A stretch of DNA of 64,000 bases from Candidatus Binatia bacterium (GCA_029243485.1 JAQWRY010000037.1:27499-91498), one strand, 5' to 3'; positions 17,783 through 26,480 are shown, counted from the stretch's first letter. A program made the numbers and translations. Notes: generated by a model from the sequence alone, not told the origin.

Positions 17783-18721
17783 TCATACCTCTCCGTCCCC
17801 GAACGCCGCGCCGACCGACAGACCGAGTCGCTGCGCCGCCTCGGCGGCCGGGAGCTTTTCCTTCCCCACCCGCATCTTGGCGATGGTCAGAGTGCCCGCG
17901 TCCGCCCCGGAGCCAACCGCCACGGTGAGGCCGCCGTCCCCGACGCTCACCACCGTGCCCGCCGGTACCGCGGAATCCGGCGCCGGCCCCCGCTTCGCGC
18001 CATACAAGCGGCTCTGCTCCCCACCCGCCCGGGCATGCGCACCCGGCTGAGGGTCACAGCCGCGAATCAGGTCGTAGACCTTCTTGGTCGGCTGGTTCCA
18101 GTGGATGCAGCCGTGCTCGTCCCTGCAGAGGGGCTCGTAGGTGGCCTCGGACTCGTCCTGGGCGACCCGCGGCGCCTTGCCCGCGGCGATGAGATCCACG
18201 GACTCGACCATACCCGCGATGCCGGGCTCGAAGATCTTGTCGAAATACAGCGAGGCTCCGGTGTCGTCAGGCGAGATCTCGATCTCCTCCTGGAGCAGGA
18301 TCGGCCCGGTATCGATGCCCGGATCGGTCCAGAACACCGTGAAACCGCCTCGGGTCTCCCCCGTGATGAGCTGCCACGCGAGCGCGCTGCCGCCCCGGTA
18401 GCGGGGCAAAAGCGAGGGGTGAAAGCAGATCGACCCGTGCTTCGGCGCGTCGATGACCGCCTGGGGGATGATCTTGGTGACGAAGGCCAGGACACCGACG
18501 TCGGCCTCCGCCGCCTTCACCTGCGCCTCGACCTCCGGTGTCTTGTAGCTCGGGGGGGTGTGGAGCGGGACGCCGGCCTTTTCCGCCTCGGCGGCGAGCG
18601 GGTCGGCCCGGTCACCCCTGGGAGCGGGCGCGTAGACCGCCGCAATGTCGTGACCACAATCCCGGAGTCCGACCAGCACTCGCTGGCCGAAGGCGGCTTG
18701 CCCGAAGAGCACGATTCGCAT
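17783..18721 (-). CDS. Stand-alone 10-formyl-THF hydrolase-like formyltransferase
   Basis: 312 residues from ATG 18721 (MRIVLFGQAAFGQ, the usual start of the fold). The formyltransferase domain has FHPSLLPRYRGGSALAWQL with H101 and S103, and D137 in DPGIDTGP; these match H106, S108 and D142 of the ALDH1L1 hydrolase domain with a constant offset of five. Downstream segments (EPGIAGMVESVDLIAAGKAP, ATYEPL, HWNQP, LIRGCDPQPGA) also follow ALDH1L rather than methionyl-tRNA formyltransferase. It probably releases or transfers formate from 10-formyl-THF. No carrier or aldehyde dehydrogenase domain is attached. The open frame continues upstream but without homology. Confidence 0.8.
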   Translation of the reverse strand: MRIVLFGQAAFGQRVLVGLRDCGHDIAAVYAPAPRGDRADPLAAEAEKAGVPLHTPPSYKTPEVEAQVKAAEADVGVLAFVTKIIPQAVIDAPKHGSICFHPSLLPRYRGGSALAWQLITGETRGGFTVFWTDPGIDTGPILLQEEIEISPDDTGASLYFDKIFEPGIAGMVESVDLIAAGKAPRVAQDESEATYEPLCRDEHGCIHWNQPTKKVYDLIRGCDPQPGAHARAGGEQSRLYGAKRGPAPDSAVPAGTVVSVGDGGLTVAVGSGADAGTLTIAKMRVGKEKLPAAEAAQRLGLSVGAAFGDGEV

Positions 18722-18848
18722 GACCCAAAGAGCTACCACGGCGAGGCTTTCTGTTTCCAAGGCTCGGAGGCGGTGGTACATCTGGGAAGATCGGCGGGCA
18801 GCTGTGGCCCGCATCCCAAGAATTGATTCCCGGAGGAACAAGCACAAG

Positions 18849-19286
18849 ATGAGAGCGTTGCGATCGTGGAGCATCACCCTGGCCGGATGCATCGCCGGCA
18901 CCACCCTTCTCCTCGCCGGCTGCACCCAGCCCGACACCGCCGACACACCGACGCCGGCGGCCGAGGCACCTGCCGCGACGGAACCTGCCGCCGCCAAGGC
19001 GAGTGCCGTTCCGATCATCATCGACGAACTCTACGTCGACGCGGAGGCCGAGCCCGATGAAGGGACCCCGCCGCTGATCGTGATGTTCACGTCAATCGTG
19101 GAGGACCACACCGGCGACTTCACCTGCGAGTGGGACTTTGGGGACGGCACACCCAAGTCGAGCGAGCTGAACCCGAAGCACACCTACAAGAAAGAGGGCG
19201 ACTTCATCGTGACCCTCGTCTGCAAGGACACGAAGGGCGTCGAGGGCGAGACCGAGATCGACGTCACTGTCTACGAGTACGAGTAA
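18849..19286 (+). CDS. PKD-domain lipoprotein
   Basis: About 145 residues from ATG 18849. Signal peptide with lipobox LLAGC, then a low-complexity Ala/Pro/Thr/Glu linker (about 35 residues), then a single PKD-type immunoglobulin-like domain: FTCEWDFGDGTPKSSEL, PKHTYKKEGDFIVTLVCKD, ending with EIDVTVYEYE. PKD domains mediate protein or carbohydrate contacts on the cell surface. No enzymatic module is attached. The gene ends just before a strong intrinsic terminator. Confidence 0.85.
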   Translation: MRALRSWSITLAGCIAGTTLLLAGCTQPDTADTPTPAAEAPAATEPAAAKASAVPIIIDELYVDAEAEPDEGTPPLIVMFTSIVEDHTGDFTCEWDFGDGTPKSSELNPKHTYKKEGDFIVTLVCKDTKGVEGETEIDVTVYEYE

Positions 19287-19313
19287 CGCTCGTCCGCTCT
19301 ACGGCGGATGTGA

Positions 19314-19349
19314 ACGGCCCGCCGCGCACTGCACGGCGGGCCGTTTTTC
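19314..19349 (+). terminator. Rho-independent terminator after the PKD lipoprotein
   Basis: A perfect 11-bp stem ACGGCCCGCCG / CGGCGGGCCGT with a 9-nt loop is followed directly by TTTTCT. It sits between the convergent PKD lipoprotein gene and the amidohydrolase gene. Confidence 0.9.
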
Positions 19350-19351
19350 TC

Positions 19352-20086
19352 TCAGTCCAACGCGTCGAGGGCAGCGGCGAGTTCTGCCGCGACGCTTCGG
19401 CAGGCCTCGTCGGTGCGGATGAGGGCGTTGTTGATCTCGAGTTCGACGTAACCGATGCCGTGCGCCCGCCCATGGCGACGCGCGGCATAGATGAGTCCGT
19501 CGAGACCCGAGTAAGGCTGGTTGTACCTCACGATGAAGCCTCGGCCCTTGAGCGCCAAGCCCAAACCGCGCGCCAGCGGCTCGTGGTCGTCGAAGAGAAC
19601 ACCCATGTCGAGCCGGCGCGTCCGACCGTCCATCGCCGGCGTGAAGCTATGGAGGGAAAGGAGCCGGACCGTGCGCCCGTCCGCCTCGCGGCGCGCGCGC
19701 GCGACCATCCGGTCCACCCGGTCGTGGTACGGCTCGTGGTAGAGCGCCAGTCGCCGGCGTCGTTCGACCTTCGTGACCTTGGCGTTGGCCGGGATCATCC
19801 GGCCGTCACTCCTCTGCGGGATCAGCGACGCTTCGTCGGGCGTCCGATTGCAGTCGACGAGGAGCCGCGAGTACTTCGACGCCACGCTCGGCGCCCCGAG
19901 CTGCTCCGCCACCGCCTTCATCACAGCCGCCGCTCCGACGTCCCAGCCGATGTGGTCGCGCAAATCCGCGCGTGCGAGGCCGAGCGTGCCGTATTCCCGC
20001 GGCACGGCGCAACCGCCGTGCTCGCACGTGAAGACCCAACTCGACTCGCGCGCATCACCCCCTGCCCGCCCACGCGACACCGTCAC
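19352..20086 (-). CDS. N-formylglutamate amidohydrolase family protein
   Basis: About 244 residues from GTG 20086, which overlaps the stop of the upstream hydrolase gene (GTGA), a pattern repeated in this genome; the open frame begins at 20128. Family marks: FTCEHGGCAVP (metal-site His/Glu), DVGAAAVMKAVAEQLG, YSRLLVDCNRTPDEASLIP, LHSFTPAMDG and LEINNALI. Members deformylate N-formylglutamate in histidine degradation, but many are uncharacterised zinc hydrolases. No hut genes are nearby, so the substrate is open. Confidence 0.8.
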   Translation of the reverse strand: MTVSRGRAGGDARESSWVFTCEHGGCAVPREYGTLGLARADLRDHIGWDVGAAAVMKAVAEQLGAPSVASKYSRLLVDCNRTPDEASLIPQRSDGRMIPANAKVTKVERRRRLALYHEPYHDRVDRMVARARREADGRTVRLLSLHSFTPAMDGRTRRLDMGVLFDDHEPLARGLGLALKGRGFIVRYNQPYSGLDGLIYAARRHGRAHGIGYVELEINNALIRTDEACRSVAAELAAALDALD

Positions 20087-20765
20087 GTGGCCAGATGGTC
20101 CTGGAGGAGAGCCGGGAGCTTCTGCCACGCGTCTGCCGCAGCGGCCTCCTGATAGGAAGGACGCTCGTCACAGAAGAATCCGCGAGCGCCACCGTCGTAC
20201 AGAACGCCCTCGGCCGAGCCCGGCACCTCGGCGAACTTCGCCTTCACGGCATCCACCTCGTCGAGCGGGATGAAGCCGCCCTTCTCCCCGAACAATGCGA
20301 CGATCGGGCACGAGAGGTCCCCCGCCTGATCGAGGAGCCCGCCGATGCCGCCGCCGTAGAACGTCGCGGCCGCCTGGAGCCGGAGATTGCAGTCCGTGAG
20401 GAAAGTCATCCTGCCGCCCATGCAGAAGCCGGGCATTCCGATGCGATCGCCGCGGACGGCGAAGCATCGACCTCCGAGAGGATGCCTTCGTCGGCCAGAG
20501 TGCTCATCAGGCCGATCGCCTTCGGAAGATCCGAATACTCGGCCAAGCCGTCTTCCGAGCGGTAGTAGAAATCGGGTGCGATCCGGACACAGCCCTCCGC
20601 CGCAATCCGATCCGCGACGCTTTTCATCTGCCTGTTCAGGCCAAAGGCCTCCATCGCGACCGAAACGCCAGGAAACGGCCCGGATCCGGCCGGAGAGGCC
20701 ACGTGAGCGGCCATCGAACCGTCCTTCGTGGCGATCCGGATGTCCTCGGTTTTGATCTCCATCAC
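20083..20765 (-). pseudogene. Dienelactone hydrolase family gene, frameshifted and with lost catalytic residues
   Basis: The first frame (from 20765) gives the N-terminal half: IRIATKDGSMAAHVASPAG, VSVAMEAFGLNRQMKSVADR, RIAPDFYYRSEDG. Near 20465 the match moves to another frame: FAVRGDRIGMPGFCMGGRM, which keeps the nucleophile Cys, then ATFYGGGIGG and LFGEKGGFIPLDEVD. The family usually has GxxD-PFIP and AGHGFF here; this copy has GEKGGFIP and GARGFF, so the catalytic Asp and His are replaced by Gly and Arg. A frameshift plus loss of two triad residues points to genuine decay and not only to a sequencing error. Confidence 0.8.
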
Positions 20766-20791
20766 TCTACCCCCCGTCTTCTCTAATGATT

Positions 20792-20862
20792 TTAAAACAG
20801 GGCCCCAAGAGGCCGACCCACTTCGTTTGACACACCCCGACTCCGAGCTTACCTTAAAACAG
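20792..20862 (+). repeat. Pair of TTAAAACAG direct repeats upstream of iclR-type gene
   Basis: The 9-mer TTAAAACAG occurs at 20792-20800 and 20854-20862, 62 bases apart (about six helical turns), in the divergent intergenic region between the dienelactone hydrolase relic and the IclR gene. The surrounding DNA is AT-rich for this genome. They could be operator half-sites for the regulator; this is inference. Confidence 0.35.
20827..20855 (+). promoter_or_regulatory. Candidate sigma-70 promoter for the IclR gene
   Basis: TTGACA (20827-20832), a 17-nt spacer and TACCTT (20850-20855). One of the TTAAAACAG repeats overlaps the -10 box, which would suit autoregulation. The start codon is 48 bases further on, preceded by GGAG. 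Confidence 0.4.
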
Positions 20863-20903
20863 CTTTATGGAAGGGCCTTGCCGGCCCGTCGGAGCGCCCT
20901 AAC

Positions 20904-21683
20904 ATGGTTCGCCGCGAGAAGACCAATTACGTCATTCAATCCGTCGCGCACGCGCTCGACGTACTCGAACAATTCAGCGGCGATGTCGATGAATTAGGCG
21001 TCACCGATCTCTCGAAACGACTCAAGCTCCACAAGAACAACGTCTTCCGATTGCTCGCAACACTCGAGTCGCGTGGTTACATCGAGCAAAACAAGGCTAC
21101 GGAAAACTACCGTTTAGGCATTCGCTGCCTGCAGATCGGCCACACCTACCTCGGGCAGATGGGTTTGCTTCGCCAGGCGCTGCCGATCATGGAGAGCGTC
21201 GCGAAGGATTGCGAGGAGACGATCTACCTCTCGCAATTACGACGAGGCGCGGTCGTTCCCGTACAAGCCGTCGAAGCGGATCAGCCGGTTCGAACAGTGT
21301 CTCTACTCGGACAGTCGCTTCCGCTGCACTCGACTGCTGCGGGCAAGGTTCACCTCGCGTTCGAGTCCGAAGAGGAGATCAAGAACTCTCTTCCAGAGAC
21401 GCTGACGAAGCACACCGACCGCACGATCACACGGCGTGTCGAATTGATCGCCGACCTGCGCGCGGTCGCCGAACGCGGGTACGCCCTCGACTCGGGCGAA
21501 TACCTCGCCGACCTCGGATCGATCGCCGTTCCGATCCGCGATTACACCCGCGCGGTCGTCGGCAGCCTCTCGATCATTGCCCCCGAGTACCGTCTGACCG
21601 CGAAACGCGTCGAGCAGGAAGTGGCGCCGGCGGCTCTCCGAGCCGGGAAAGACCTCTCCAGCCGCCTCGGCTACAACCCCTGA
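20904..21683 (+). CDS. IclR-family transcriptional regulator
   Basis: 259 residues. The N-terminal winged helix-turn-helix spans about residues 8-75 (YVIQSVAHALDVLEQFS, VTDLSKRLKLHKNNVFRLLA, YIEQNKATENYRLG). The C-terminal effector-binding domain follows, with the typical LPLHSTAAGKVHLAF, ERGYALDSGEY and GSIAVPIRDYTRAVVGSLSI. IclR proteins sense small organic acids or aromatic metabolites. It is directly upstream of etfB on the same strand and divergent from a dead hydrolase, so it may control the electron-transfer operon or its lost neighbour. The gap to etfB is 265 bases. Confidence 0.92.
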   Translation: MVRREKTNYVIQSVAHALDVLEQFSGDVDELGVTDLSKRLKLHKNNVFRLLATLESRGYIEQNKATENYRLGIRCLQIGHTYLGQMGLLRQALPIMESVAKDCEETIYLSQLRRGAVVPVQAVEADQPVRTVSLLGQSLPLHSTAAGKVHLAFESEEEIKNSLPETLTKHTDRTITRRVELIADLRAVAERGYALDSGEYLADLGSIAVPIRDYTRAVVGSLSIIAPEYRLTAKRVEQEVAPAALRAGKDLSSRLGYNP

Positions 21684-21852
21684 CCGCCCCGCCCCGCCCC
21701 GCCGGCCCGACGCCGACACGCGGGCTGCTGCGCACGATCGGGGCGTGGGAGTCACTGCCGGGTCGGCCGAAACCGGCAAAAAGTGACGACTAAAGAAACC
21801 GCGGAGATTAAAGAACGTCCCCACTTTGGGAACTCACCTCTGCCGCGCTGCG

Positions 21853-21921
21853 TTGACAGGCGGGGGCAGATTGCTACCAGACGGGGGAACACCTCGGGTA
21901 AGTTTTTCTTTCCCCCCGAGG
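21853..21921 (+). promoter_or_regulatory. etfB leader: candidate promoter and hairpin
   Basis: TTGACA (21853-21858), a 16-nt spacer and TACCAG (21875-21880) with a TG two bases upstream form a possible extended -10 promoter. After it, CCTCGGG (21892-21898) and CCCGAGG (21915-21921) can pair around a T-rich 16-nt loop, ending about ten bases before the AAGGAGG ribosome site of etfB. The hairpin may protect or modulate the mRNA. Confidence 0.35.
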
Positions 21922-21948
21922 GTATTTCCATAAGGAGGAAGCGTCGGC

Positions 21949-22698
21949 GTGAAGATTCTGGTCCCCATAAAGCGGGTTCCTGACCCGCAGACCAACATCG
22001 TCGTAAAGCCCGATGGAACGGGCATCGTCGAGGACAATGTAAAGTTCGTCATCAACCCTTTTTGTGAGATCGCTCTCGAAGAAGCGCTCCGCATCAAGGA
22101 GGCTCAAGGAGAGGGTGAAGTCGTGCTCATCTCCATTGGGTCGACGGACTCGACCGAGCAGCTCCGCACGGCGCTCGCGATGGGCGCCGACCGCGCGATC
22201 CTCGTGATCACCGACGGCAAGCTCGACCCGGCCCGCGCGGCCGAGGTGCTCGCGAAGCTCGTCGAGCAGGAGTCGCCTGAGCTCGTGGTCCTCGGCAAGC
22301 AGTCCATCGACGACGATGCCAACCAGACCGGCCAGCTTCTGGCCGCCGCGCTCGATTGGCCTCAGGCCACGTTCGCGTCGAAGGTCGACATCGAAGGCCA
22401 AGACGTCACGGTCATCCGTGAAGTCGACGGCGGTCTCGAGACGATCGCGTTCACGCTGCCCGGCATCGTGACGTCCGATCTGCGTCTGAACGAGCCGCGC
22501 TACGCCTCGCTCCCGGGCATCATGAAGGCCCGAAAGAAGGAGCTGAAGGAGATCCCCCTAGCCGACCTCGGCGTTTCGGCGGATCCCAAGGTGAAGCAGC
22601 TCAAGGTCGAGTCTCCTTCGAAGCGCGAGGCGGGCAAGACCGTCGAGACCGTGCAGGAGCTCGTCGAGCTTCTCCACACTGAAGCCAAGCTCATCTGA
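21949..22698 (+). CDS. etfB: Electron transfer flavoprotein, beta subunit
   Basis: 249 residues from GTG 21949 with a strong AAGGAGG site. The start [20 protein letters not shown] and the segments [29 protein letters not shown] and [25 protein letters not shown] are typical of EtfB, which binds AMP and pairs with EtfA to carry electrons from acyl-CoA dehydrogenases. The DDDANQTGQ loop is the AMP/FAD contact of the ordinary (non-bifurcating) group, though this cannot be settled by eye. It is the first gene of etfB-etfA-EMO. Confidence 0.96.
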   Translation: MKILVPIKRVPDPQTNIVVKPDGTGIVEDNVKFVINPFCEIALEEALRIKEAQGEGEVVLISIGSTDSTEQLRTALAMGADRAILVITDGKLDPARAAEVLAKLVEQESPELVVLGKQSIDDDANQTGQLLAAALDWPQATFASKVDIEGQDVTVIREVDGGLETIAFTLPGIVTSDLRLNEPRYASLPGIMKARKKELKEIPLADLGVSADPKVKQLKVESPSKREAGKTVETVQELVELLHTEAKLI

Positions 22699-22717
22699 CG
22701 GCGGGAGAACGAGTTCC

Positions 22718-23677
22718 ATGAGCAAGAATCTGGTTTACATCGAACACGCCCACGGCAAGGTCCAAAAGGCCTCGGCGGTCGCATTGGCCGCCGCCAACAA
22801 GTCAGGCGGAGACACAGTCGCCCTCGTCCTCGGACAGGGAGTCGACGAGGTCGCCGCTCAGGCTGCAAAGCTCGGCGTCTCAAAGGTCATCGTCGTCGAC
22901 GATGCCCGGCTCGAGAACTACCTGGCCGACATCCACGCGAAAGCGGTCGCCCAGGTCGCCAAGGCCGAGGGATCCGAAAACGTCGTAGCGGGTGCCACCG
23001 CGATCGGGAAGGACCTCTTCCCCCGCGTTGCCCACCTCCTCGAGGCCGGAATGGCCAGCGAGATCACTGACGTGAACGACGACGGTTCACTCGTTCGTCC
23101 CACCTACGCCGGCAACGCCATGGCGACGGTGACGATCGAGACGCCCACCAAGGTCGTCACCGTTCGCGGTACCGCCTTCGAGGCGGTCGAGGCGGGCGGC
23201 AGCGACGCCCCGGTCGAAAAGGCCGAACTCGCAGCCGACGTGGCCAGCAAGATGCGCTTCGTCGAGTTCGCCGAGACGAAGAGCGACCGTCCGCAGCTCA
23301 CGGAGGCCACGATCGTCGTCTCCGGCGGCCGCGGGCTCAAGTCGGGCGAGAACTTCACCGAGGTTCTCGAGCCGCTGGTCGACGCCATGGGCGCCGCCAT
23401 GGGCGCCTCGCGCGCCGCGGTGGACGCGGGCTTCGTGCCCAACGATCTCCAGGTCGGCCAGACCGGCAAGGTGGTCGCCCCCCAGCTTTACGTCGCCGTC
23501 GGCATTTCCGGCGCGATCCAGCACCTCGCTGGCATGAAGGACTCCAAGGTGATCGTCGCGATCAACAAGGATCCCGACGCCCCTATCTTCTCCATTACCG
23601 ACTACGGCCTCGTGGCAGATCTGTTCAAGGCCGTGCCGGAGATGACGGAAGAAGTGAAAAAGCTAAAAGCCGGCTGA
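22718..23677 (+). CDS. etfA: Electron transfer flavoprotein, alpha subunit
   Basis: 319 residues, beginning 19 bases after etfB. The N-terminal half is the ETF alpha/beta fold. The C-terminal FAD domain shows the classic order [69 protein letters not shown] and [17 protein letters not shown] bound here takes electrons from dehydrogenases and passes them to the membrane oxidoreductase encoded next. Confidence 0.96.
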   Translation: MSKNLVYIEHAHGKVQKASAVALAAANKSGGDTVALVLGQGVDEVAAQAAKLGVSKVIVVDDARLENYLADIHAKAVAQVAKAEGSENVVAGATAIGKDLFPRVAHLLEAGMASEITDVNDDGSLVRPTYAGNAMATVTIETPTKVVTVRGTAFEAVEAGGSDAPVEKAELAADVASKMRFVEFAETKSDRPQLTEATIVVSGGRGLKSGENFTEVLEPLVDAMGAAMGASRAAVDAGFVPNDLQVGQTGKVVAPQLYVAVGISGAIQHLAGMKDSKVIVAINKDPDAPIFSITDYGLVADLFKAVPEMTEEVKKLKAG

Positions 23678-23705
23678 TTTTTCCGCTATAACGCGCGGCT
23701 CCAGC

Positions 23706-23744
23706 GCAGGCTGCCGGATCCCTCGGCAGCCTGCCTGCTTTTCT
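23706..23744 (+). terminator. Terminator-like hairpin between etfA and the EMO gene
   Basis: A perfect 11-bp stem GCAGGCTGCCG / CGGCAGCCTGC with a 7-nt loop is followed by CTGCTTTTCTG. It lies within the 81-base gap before the downstream gene. It could partly terminate transcription so that soluble EtfBA is made in excess over the membrane protein, or serve as a processing element. Confidence 0.7.
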
Positions 23745-23758
23745 GAGGGGGAGGCACC

Positions 23759-25981
23759 ATGGAGGACCTGCAGGACCTGAACCGGGGTGAGACGCGCGAG
23801 ATCTTCTGGAACGCACCAGAGATCTTCAAGGAGCACTTTGTCGAGCTCTTCGACTTCATCGTGCTCGGCCTGCCCTTCGTACTGTTCGGCCTCTGGGGCG
23901 CCACGATCATCTACCCGCTGTACCGGTGGTACGCGATCGTGCAGAAGGGCCAACCCGAGAACCGGTTCGACCAACTCGGGATCCGATTTCAACGGATGCT
24001 CTTCGAGGGCGTCGGTCAGGGTCGCGTCGTTCGAGAGCCCTCCGGCATCGCCCATCAGGTTCTGTTCGTCTCGTTCTTGATCAGCTTCCTCGGCACGTCG
24101 CTCATCACGGTCGAAGCGGACACGACGCTCGACTTCTACTTCGGCGCTTTCTACGGCGTCTACAAGTTCATGATGGATCTGGCCGGCGTCGGCCTGATCG
24201 GCAGCTCGGGGTACTTCCTGTACCGCCGCTACGCCGCGCCCACCCGCGCGCTCGAGCAACCGAAGCAGATGGTCGACAACTTCGAGAACGAGTCGGGGTA
24301 CGGCTTCCCCCTGACGATGTTGTTCCTGATCGGGATCACGGGCTTCATGCTCGAGTCTTCGCGCATCGTCGCCGAGCCGAACAGCGCCGTCGGCCTCGCC
24401 TTCGTTGGTGGCCCTTTGGCCGAAGTGTTCCGCGCGATGGGGACCGGCGAGGCGTTCCACCACTGGGTGTGGATCGTGCACATGATCATCGTGCTCTCGT
24501 TCCTTTACTCCCTCACGTCGACGAAGCTGCGGCACATGTTCATCGCGCCGGTGAACATCTTCTTCAAACGCCTCGGCCCCGGCTATCGCGCGACCCCCGT
24601 CACCGACTTCGAGAACGCCGAGACCTTCGGCGTCGAAAAGGTCGAAGAGTACAGTTGGAAACAGTTGCTCGACATGGCGGCCTGCCTCGAGTGCGGCCGT
24701 TGCACCCTCAACTGCCCCACCGTAAACACGAACAAGGCGCTGAATCCCAAGCACCTCGTGATGCGACAGCGCGAGCAGCTCGTCGCGCGGCACGGCATCT
24801 CGTTCCTGTCCGCACAGATGGCCAAGTTCACGGCCAGGGACGCGGGCGGTGCCGATGACGCCGACACCGGAGGCGAAGGCGGCGACATCGCCCTTCGCGA
24901 AATCGGCAGCGGCAAGCCTCTCATGGGCGGCGAAGACGGCCAGGACGATGCATGGCTCGCCCAGGCCGACATGATCAACGACGTCGCCACCGAAGACGTC
25001 GTCTGGGGCTGCACGACGTGCGGCTGGTGCGAGGAAGGCTGCCCGGTCGCGATCGAGCACATCCAGCGCATCGTCGACATGCGGCGCAACGGCGTCCTCA
25101 TGCGCGCAGAGTTCCCGCAGGATCTCGCGAAGTCCTTCAAGGGCACCGAGAACCAGTCGAACCCGTGGGGCATCGCCGCCGACCAGCGGGCCGCATGGGC
25201 GACCGAGATGAACGTCCCGCAGATGGCCGAGATCGGCGAGGACGAGAAAGTCGACGTTCTGTACTGGGTCGGCTGCGCCGGTTCGTTCGACGAGCGCAAC
25301 CAGAAGACATCGAAGGCCCTGGTCAAGATCTTCCGCCAGGCGAACATGAAGTTCGGCATTCTCGGGATGGAAGAGAACTGCACCGGCGAGCCCGCTCGTC
25401 GCCTCGGCAACGAGTACCTGTACTTCTCTCTCGCCTCGATCAACGTCGAGACGCTGAACCGATACAAGTTCGACACGATCGTCACGCAGTGCCCGCACTG
25501 CTTCAACACGATCAAGAACGAGTACCCGGACATCGGCGGCAACTTCAAAGTGATGCACACGACCGAGTTCATCGAGAGCCTCCTCGAGCAGGGCAAGATC
25601 AAGCTCGAGAAGGACTTCATGCAGAAGCGCCTCACGATGCACGACCCGTGCTACCTCGGGCGCCACAACAACATTCACGAAGCGCCGCGCAAGATTCTCG
25701 ATCAGATCCCCGGGATGGTTCGCGAGGACGTCGAGAACTCTGGCCGCAAGACCTTCTGCTGCGGCGCCGGCGGTGGGCAGTTCTGGAAGGAAGAAGAACA
25801 CGGCACTGCGCGCATCAACGAGACGCGCCTCGATCAGCTGATGGAAGCGAAGCCGGATACCGTCGCCGTCGCGTGCCCGTTCTGCACGACGATGATCACC
25901 GATGCGACCAAGGCAAAGGGCATCGAAGAATCGGTTCAGGTCAAAGACGTCGTCGAGATCGTCGCCGACTCTCTTGAATAG
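23759..25981 (+). CDS. Membrane ETF:quinone oxidoreductase (EMO type; heme b plus FeS plus CCG domains)
   Basis: 740 residues. A NarI-like membrane domain (about residues 30-265, five or six helices with His residues such as H235/H236 and H241 that could hold heme b) is followed by a ferredoxin-like domain with CLECGRCTLNCP (309-320) and CTTCGWCEEGCP (418-429), and two CCG (heterodisulfide reductase B-like) domains with the segments CAGSF, ENCTGEPARR, CPHCF, then DPCYLGRHN, CCGAGGG, CPFC. This is the layout of the ETF:(methyl)menaquinone oxidoreductases that replace the classic ETF-QO in many anaerobic and deltaproteobacterial lineages. With EtfBA it delivers beta-oxidation electrons to the quinone pool. 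Confidence 0.9.
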   Translation: MEDLQDLNRGETREIFWNAPEIFKEHFVELFDFIVLGLPFVLFGLWGATIIYPLYRWYAIVQKGQPENRFDQLGIRFQRMLFEGVGQGRVVREPSGIAHQVLFVSFLISFLGTSLITVEADTTLDFYFGAFYGVYKFMMDLAGVGLIGSSGYFLYRRYAAPTRALEQPKQMVDNFENESGYGFPLTMLFLIGITGFMLESSRIVAEPNSAVGLAFVGGPLAEVFRAMGTGEAFHHWVWIVHMIIVLSFLYSLTSTKLRHMFIAPVNIFFKRLGPGYRATPVTDFENAETFGVEKVEEYSWKQLLDMAACLECGRCTLNCPTVNTNKALNPKHLVMRQREQLVARHGISFLSAQMAKFTARDAGGADDADTGGEGGDIALREIGSGKPLMGGEDGQDDAWLAQADMINDVATEDVVWGCTTCGWCEEGCPVAIEHIQRIVDMRRNGVLMRAEFPQDLAKSFKGTENQSNPWGIAADQRAAWATEMNVPQMAEIGEDEKVDVLYWVGCAGSFDERNQKTSKALVKIFRQANMKFGILGMEENCTGEPARRLGNEYLYFSLASINVETLNRYKFDTIVTQCPHCFNTIKNEYPDIGGNFKVMHTTEFIESLLEQGKIKLEKDFMQKRLTMHDPCYLGRHNNIHEAPRKILDQIPGMVREDVENSGRKTFCCGAGGGQFWKEEEHGTARINETRLDQLMEAKPDTVAVACPFCTTMITDATKAKGIEESVQVKDVVEIVADSLE

Positions 25982-26480
25982 CTCCGCCCGAGCACCGCGA
26001 AGCGCGCGCCCTGCCCTCTTCGGGTACGGGCGCGTGCTCGCGGTTCTCGCGATCGCGATCGCGCTCCTTGCGAGCTGCCGACCCACGGCCGGCGATCACG
26101 TCGTCCTCGAACCCAAGAGTGGCGATCCGGTCACCGTCACAGTCGAAGTCGTCGCGACTCCCCAGGCCCGCCAGCTGGGCCTCATGTATCGCGATGAGCT
26201 CGGCCCGAACTCCGGGATGCTCTTTCTCTTCCCGGCCGCGCAGCCGCTGTCGTTCTGGATGCGCAATACGAAGATTCCGCTCGACATCCTCTACCTCGCG
26301 GACGACGGCCGGATTCTGAACATCCACGAGCGCACGACGCCGTTCTCGGAGAAAGGCCTGCCCAGCGCGGGGCCGTCACGGATCGTCCTCGAGGTCGATG
26401 GCGGCTTCTGCGCCGAGCATGAGATCGCCGCCGGAGACTACGTTCGGCTCGGGGACCTCGACTCGCGGGCCGTTCGCTAA
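25974..26480 (+). CDS. DUF192-family lipoprotein
   Basis: About 168 residues. TTG 25974 overlaps the end of the EMO gene and gives an Arg-containing n-region before the hydrophobic core and lipobox ALLASC; GTG 26034 is the alternative but leaves no charged n-region. The mature part is a DUF192 (PF02643) beta-barrel: ARQLGLMYRDELGPNSGMLF, FWMRNTKIPLDILYLADDG, VLEVDGGFCAEHEIAAGDYV. The family is periplasmic or extracellular and its role is not established. It ends 32 bases before the acyltransferase operon. Confidence 0.75.
   Translation: MNSSARAPRSARPALFGYGRVLAVLAIAIALLASCRPTAGDHVVLEPKSGDPVTVTVEVVATPQARQLGLMYRDELGPNSGMLFLFPAAQPLSFWMRNTKIPLDILYLADDGRILNIHERTTPFSEKGLPSAGPSRIVLEVDGGFCAEHEIAAGDYVRLGDLDSRAVR

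Noticed and set aside
23663..26086. 807-codon open frame on the minus strand opposite the EMO gene
   Set aside because: It is a high-GC shadow. The plus strand encodes a protein with recognisable cysteine motifs over the same bases, and the antisense product is low-complexity Arg/Asp/Leu/Val-rich.
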